The notes below the pieces were generated by a model. It was not told the origin of the DNA and did no database searches. It saw nothing but the letters and a program-made list of their open reading frames with translations. Below, piece by piece: positions 60,393 to 64,000 of a stretch of 64,000 nucleotides of DNA. The position numbers were made by a program, and so were the translations under genes. The stretch spans positions 1 through 64,000 of the forward strand of contig JAZDLQ010000070.1 of NCBI GenBank assembly GCA_043801855.1. Direction: 5' to 3'. Position 1 is the first letter of the stretch; each line of letters opens with the position of its first letter. This DNA comes from CAYTWW01 sp043801855. GTDB taxonomy: Archaea > Nanobdellota > Nanobdellia > Woesearchaeales > GW2011-AR15.

Positions 60393-61490
60393 ATGATAAA
60401 ATATTTCCCTTTAGAAGTTCTGATATTATATGAAGAACAAAAGATATTTGATGAGACCTCTCCAAACAAAAAGAAAATAGAACCAAAAGAAAAAAGACAT
60501 AAGAAAAAAATCAGATATCCACGGGATGAGTCTGCATATAATGCTTCTCAAGAAAATGAGTTTTTATTCTTTTTATCCGCATTGCCATTTGTAGTATTTT
60601 ATTCCGTAACAAAAGCAGGTATCAAATTAAAAACATCTGAATTTAACAAATGCTTTGTATATTATATGTGTCTCTCAATAAAAGATTATTTTGGGATGAG
60701 TCTCCGCCGCTCAATTAGTCTTATCAAATTCATATTCTGGGCAATGAAATGGAAATACAAGGTGCCTTGTTTTAAGACGCTAAATAATTACGCGATGAAA
60801 CAAGAAACATCGCATATCCAAAGAGTAATGCTTGAATATTCTGCAAGCCCTTTAAAACATATTGAAACACATTTCAATATAGACTCAACAGAAGAGTCAT
60901 TAATTACAGCATCAACATGGTTCAATTGGAGAATTAGAAGAAGCATAAAGAAAAAAGATCATCTCAAAGAACATGTAACATCTACTGCAAAATATAATGT
61001 TGCAGTTGCTGTTGGCATTTCACCTGCAGGAGATGCAAAATTTATCAGACCGCATGTCAAAAAAATTATTGACCAAGGTTTTTCAATTAAACATGTGGCA
61101 GGTGACAAAGGGTATTTATCAAGAGACGGATGTAATGCAGTAAAAGAAGCAGGAGGACAAGCTAATTTTAAAATTAAATATAATACTGTTTCAAATGCAA
61201 AAAGTAGCCAAGAATGGAAAAGAATGGTAACTGCGCAAAAAGAGGAGAACATTGATGAAATTAATAATTACAATGTTCGGCAGAATGCAGAGTCAACCAA
61301 CTCTGCTAAAAAGAAAAAATTTGGCTCTTGCATTAAATCTAAACTTGATATTACTAAGGAAACTGAAGCAATGGGAAAATGGTGTGTTTATAACTTAACA
61401 GCGATATGCAGAGCATACTATGATAATGCTGCAGATGTAATGTATATTTCTAAGAATTTGCACATTGAAAGATTATTAGCTTACACATAG
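60393..61490 (+). mobile_element. DDE transposase (IS4/IS5-like)
   Basis: 365 aa. An N-terminal helical region is followed by an RNase-H-like core with probable catalytic residues: HFNIDSTEES (D), VAGDKGYLSRDG (D, with the GDKGY signature) and YNVRQNAESTNSAKKKKFG (E). It appears full length and intact. The flanks carry an 11-bp inverted repeat (60349-60359 / 61496-61506) and two outward-facing paralogous small genes. I could not define target-site duplications. Confidence 0.85.
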
Positions 61491-61508
61491 CCGGTTTTTC
61501 TATTTTAT

Positions 61509-61766
61509 ATGGCCAAAATAATGATGATTTATTCTATTCCAGATGGAAAGGATGCTATCAGAATAACATTCAACAGAAAGCTTTTCAACTATAATCTACA
61601 ATCGCATGAAGGAAAATACAAAAAAAAATCTCAAGGCATTCTATCAAAATATGAAAAACCGTTACGCTCTGTTGTTATTTTTGATAAAGATAAATTGGCT
61701 GCGGTTGAGGTTCTTTGCTCTCAGCTGTCTATTGACGCTAAATTTTATCTAATTAAAGAGATTTGA
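61509..61766 (+). CDS. Small transposase-flanking protein B
   Basis: 85-aa paralogue of the protein at 60056-60337 (ITFNRKLFNY, GKYKKKSQGILSKYEKPLRS, VVIFDKDKLAAVEVL). It starts 18 bases after the transposase stop and 3 bases after the inverted repeat. The two copies point away from the transposase on each side. They have diverged strongly, so this is an old arrangement or the two were acquired separately. Confidence 0.65.
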   Translation: MAKIMMIYSIPDGKDAIRITFNRKLFNYNLQSHEGKYKKKSQGILSKYEKPLRSVVIFDKDKLAAVEVLCSQLSIDAKFYLIKEI

Positions 61767-61925
61767 AGCGCTTTTTCTGCGATAGAATGAATTAGCCGTG
61801 CTCCTTCCTCTCGCTAACGCTTACTTCTGTATTTATTCCAGACAGATGAAAATCTGGATATGGTTTTTAAAAAAGAAACTATTTTAAAGTGCCAGGCATT
61901 TATTACTTTAATAAAAGGTGATATT

Positions 61926-62168
61926 ATGACTCAAGAGCAGGCTTCAAAAGATGAACAGGTTGGTTTTCATAAAGGGTCACTTTCAACCCTTGCAAAAGAG
62001 AGGCAGGAACTTCTTAAAATGGTAAATATTGTTGAGCAGCTAATGCAGATGCATGTAAAATCACTCTCAGACCTTGGAATTGATTTGCAAAAGATTGCAA
62101 ATGAGCAGGCTGCTATTGACAAGAAGCCTATTGAGGATATTGTTAAAAAATCACATAAAAAAGACTAA
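61926..62168 (+). CDS. Small helical protein of unknown function
   Basis: 80 aa from ATG 61926, chosen because AAAGGTGAT lies just before it; the open frame extends to 61860 without a ribosome-binding site. The sequence is helical (GSLSTLAKERQELLKMVNIV, EQLMQMHVKSLSDLGIDLQK) with a basic tail. It is probably cotranscribed with the DUF371 gene two bases downstream. No named family. Confidence 0.65.
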   Translation: MTQEQASKDEQVGFHKGSLSTLAKERQELLKMVNIVEQLMQMHVKSLSDLGIDLQKIANEQAAIDKKPIEDIVKKSHKKD

Positions 62169-62170
62169 TT

Positions 62171-62566
62171 ATGCATTCGTATTCTTTTTCTTTTTTTGGC
62201 CATGAGAATATAGTTGGAACGCACAAGAATACTGTTGAATTCACAAAAGAGAAAAATTTAACTAAAAGAGGCGACTGCATTGTCGGCGTTTCATGTGGTT
62301 TTGATACTTCAGTATTGAAAACATTCTCGTCAAAAAAAGTATTAATTAGAATAACTGTAGACGATGAAATTGAAAAAATAACAGCAGATTATAATCCTGA
62401 TTTTAGCGACTTACATGAGCTTGTTATCAGAAGAAGCAATTTCAAAAGCTCAAGAACTTTTGCGACATTTGCAGATAAGGTAGCTATTGACATAAACAGA
62501 AAGCTAATTGAAAAGCTTAAGAATCCTAATATAAAAGGAACTGTATTAATCGAGGAGCTTGCATGA
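62171..62566 (+). CDS. DUF371 family protein
   Basis: 131 aa matching the archaeal DUF371 pattern: FSFFGHENIVGTHKNTVEFT, KRGDCIVGVSC, ELVIRRSNFKSSRTFATFAD and DINRKLIEKLKNP. Conserved across archaea, function unknown; the conserved GHENI...HKNT suggests nucleic-acid or nucleotide binding. Overlaps the PUA-domain gene by four bases. Confidence 0.9.
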   Translation: MHSYSFSFFGHENIVGTHKNTVEFTKEKNLTKRGDCIVGVSCGFDTSVLKTFSSKKVLIRITVDDEIEKITADYNPDFSDLHELVIRRSNFKSSRTFATFADKVAIDINRKLIEKLKNPNIKGTVLIEELA

Positions 62567-63021
62567 AACGCTACCTAAAAAATAAAGAAATAAGGGAATT
62601 ATCAGAAGAAGTTGAAAAGAGCTATAATTTAGATCTAGTCGATAAAAAAGATAAAGTCCTTCTTGTAGATGAAAAGCTTTTTTTTGTAAATGATAAACTT
62701 ATGTTTTTTTTTCATGAAAAAAAAGCAGTGCCAACACTTCGCCTGCTTCTCAAAAATAATTTTCTTAAAAAAATAACAGTTGATATGGGCGCAGTGCGTT
62801 TTGTTGCAGGCGGCGCAGACATAATGAGGCCTGGAATAGTTGAAATAGAAGACGGCATTGCCAGAGATAATGCAGTATCAATAATAGATATTAAAAATAA
62901 AAAGCCTCTTGCTATTGGAATTGCACTACATTCAACTGAAGAACTGCGGCTGCTAACAAGCGGAAAAGTTATCAGGAACATCCATTATGTCGGCGATGAT
63001 ATCTGGAAGTGTGAAGAATAA
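62563..63021 (+). CDS. PUA-domain RNA-binding protein (MCT-1/DUF1947-like)
   Basis: 152 aa. An N-terminal DUF1947-like part (about 1-70) precedes a PUA domain (ITVDMGAVRFVAGGADIMRP, GIVEIEDGIARDNAVSIID, KPLAIGIAL). Relatives of MCT-1/Tma20 act with ribosomes; the pairing with DUF371 suggests a translation-related unit (inference). Confidence 0.9.
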   Translation: MKRYLKNKEIRELSEEVEKSYNLDLVDKKDKVLLVDEKLFFVNDKLMFFFHEKKAVPTLRLLLKNNFLKKITVDMGAVRFVAGGADIMRPGIVEIEDGIARDNAVSIIDIKNKKPLAIGIALHSTEELRLLTSGKVIRNIHYVGDDIWKCEE

Positions 63022-63107
63022 GTTTTTACTAAAAAGTAATTAAACTTTTAAATAACATATAGTTAACTTCTGAATTATGCCTATAATAAATATATCTGTA
63101 AATTAAA

Positions 63108-64000
63108 ATGAGTTTTTTAGCTACTAGCGAAAGTTGGAAAGAAGCCACCAGCAGGCTGGATGAAATTATTATAGCAGATTCTTCAGTTATAGAACCTCTG
63201 TTTCCAGCAAAAGAAGAGGGTAGAGTTCAAGACTTACGTTTAGAAGATACTATTGCTATTGAGGAGAATGATCCTGTTATTGAAACGCTTGTGGGCTACA
63301 ATCGGAGCGTAGCATTAGATCGATATTTTTTATCATATTTAATACCTTACGTAGCAAAAATATACACAAATTTAATGCGTGACACTAAGAAAAAAAATTC
63401 ATTTTCTCACCCAAATTATATGGCTGGAATGGCAATGTCTATGGGATTATCTGCAAGAACAGTATACCAATGTTATGTACACGATGCTGCTGAAGAAGTA
63501 TGTGATTGGCTACTTGATAAATATGGCAGAAGTATTATTTCAGATTCACAAAGATTACACAGCAATGAATTACTAGCAGAAATTGACTCTGTTATCAGCG
63601 TTACACCAGAAGTTTCTGGAATGCCTGATGAGCAAAGACGAAAATTGAAGAAATTAAAAACAAGAAGAGCTAAAGAAGCGCGAACTGATTTAAAAGGATA
63701 TAATAGTTTTAAAACTAAAGTAGCTGGATTATTAGGCCACCATATTACTCAATTTGATAAAAATGAATCTTTCTCAAACCCTCAATATTCTTTGCAGGCG
63801 CTTACTAGAACACCTGGCGAAAGGTATGGAGCAGAAATTGCCAGAGTGTTTAGCGTATTTGTCGATGAACAAATTCAGATTAGTAATATTGAAACTAAAT
63901 TACTTGACGGATTGCATAATGTTAATGATATGGGACGGGTAGTATTTAATGGAGAAGAGGATGGACTTGATTTTGATATCAGAATTAAAAGCCTTCTTAA
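63108..64000 (+). CDS. HD-domain-like protein, cut by the window end
   Basis: The frame opens at ATG 63108 and is uninterrupted for at least 297 codons to the last base, so the C-terminus is missing. A segment at about residues 100-135 (SFSHPNYMAGMAMSMGLS, then VYQCYVHDAAEEVCDWLL) looks like the HD motif region of RelA/SpoT-type hydrolases (H...HD..E). The next part is lysine/arginine-rich. With only part of the protein visible, the assignment is tentative. Confidence 0.6.
   Translation, partial: MSFLATSESWKEATSRLDEIIIADSSVIEPLFPAKEEGRVQDLRLEDTIAIEENDPVIETLVGYNRSVALDRYFLSYLIPYVAKIYTNLMRDTKKKNSFSHPNYMAGMAMSMGLSARTVYQCYVHDAAEEVCDWLLDKYGRSIISDSQRLHSNELLAEIDSVISVTPEVSGMPDEQRRKLKKLKTRRAKEARTDLKGYNSFKTKVAGLLGHHITQFDKNESFSNPQYSLQALTRTPGERYGAEIARVFSVFVDEQIQISNIETKLLDGLHNVNDMGRVVFNGEEDGLDFDIRIKSLL

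Noticed and set aside
61767..61925. RNA gene after the transposase unit
   Set aside because: Only a six-pair hairpin TCCAGA/TCTGGA near 61840-61858 is visible, too little to support an RNA gene. The rest looks like promoter DNA for the next small gene.
1..64000. tRNA or 5S/16S/23S rRNA genes
   Set aside because: I looked for T-loop GTTCRA segments with flanking stems and for conserved rRNA blocks. The few GTTCAA strings are inside coding sequence or lack paired stems.

Overview
The window is AT-rich archaeal DNA, probably from an anaerobic, small-genome DPANN-type lineage; a Woesearchaeota-like organism is my best guess, but it is not proven. The archaeal markers are Orc1/Cdc6, both PolD subunits, MCM, RPA, TBP, aIF2 beta, the RNase P p30 subunit, Dph6, an archaeal type IV pilin with a Tad-like motor, and TATA-box promoters a short distance upstream of starts. 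TAA, TGA and TAG all serve as ordinary stops.

Layout. 1-4.9 kb: a truncated pRiA4b-like gene, an XPF-type nuclease, an ABC-2 exporter, a DUF333/Kazal lipoprotein, a DMT transporter and a 34-aa ORF. 4.9-5.9 kb: a RelA/SpoT-type synthetase. 5.9-17.9 kb: the replication and basal-expression block, made of a putative origin with two inverted ORB-like elements, then cdc6, PolD small and large subunits, aIF2 beta, RPA, MCM and TBP. 18-20.6 kb: a sulfur-transfer cluster (ThiI-like protein with a lost PP-loop motif, ThiS-like carrier, TtuA-like thiolase) and RNase P p30. 20.7-26.3 kb: pilus assembly. 26.4-35.5 kb: SPFH protein, membrane proteins, MEMO, a short MCM-like ATPase, a structured RNA candidate, RlmH, RsmI and other housekeeping genes. 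35.7-39.5 kb: the anaerobic ribonucleotide reductase operon nrdR-nrdD-nrdG. 41.3-43.9 kb: an iscS-iscU operon with its own HTH regulator. 44.4-46.3 kb: Nudix, E1-like and Dph6 genes.

46.3-58.9 kb is a redox island. A HydABC-type [FeFe] hydrogenase operon on the minus strand lies back to back with a plus-strand operon: ferredoxin-like protein, HdrA-MvhD fusion, TIM-barrel protein, HdrC, HdrB, MoaD-like protein, tungsten aldehyde:ferredoxin oxidoreductase (AOR) and a multi-cluster ferredoxin. Together these could couple aldehyde oxidation, ferredoxin/NAD and H2 through flavin-based bifurcation or confurcation (inference). 58.9-61.9 kb is an accessory patch: a repeat-dense AT-rich spacer, a coiled-coil/HTH protein, and a DDE transposase flanked by two outward-facing paralogous small genes. 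61.9-64 kb: DUF371, a PUA protein, and the start of an HD-domain-like protein that runs off the end.

The most striking observation is that two oxygen-sensitive enzymes are each interrupted by an in-frame stop just before their decisive C-terminal motif. The hydrogenase has TAG immediately before the P3 cysteine motif, at a position normally occupied by Glu. NrdD has TAA before the glycyl-radical loop, which then lies on its own ORF fused to a CxxC redoxin domain. In both cases the reading frame continues with conserved sequence and a start codon follows closely. Two-chain enzymes, stop-codon readthrough, or real or artefactual nonsense mutations are all possible.
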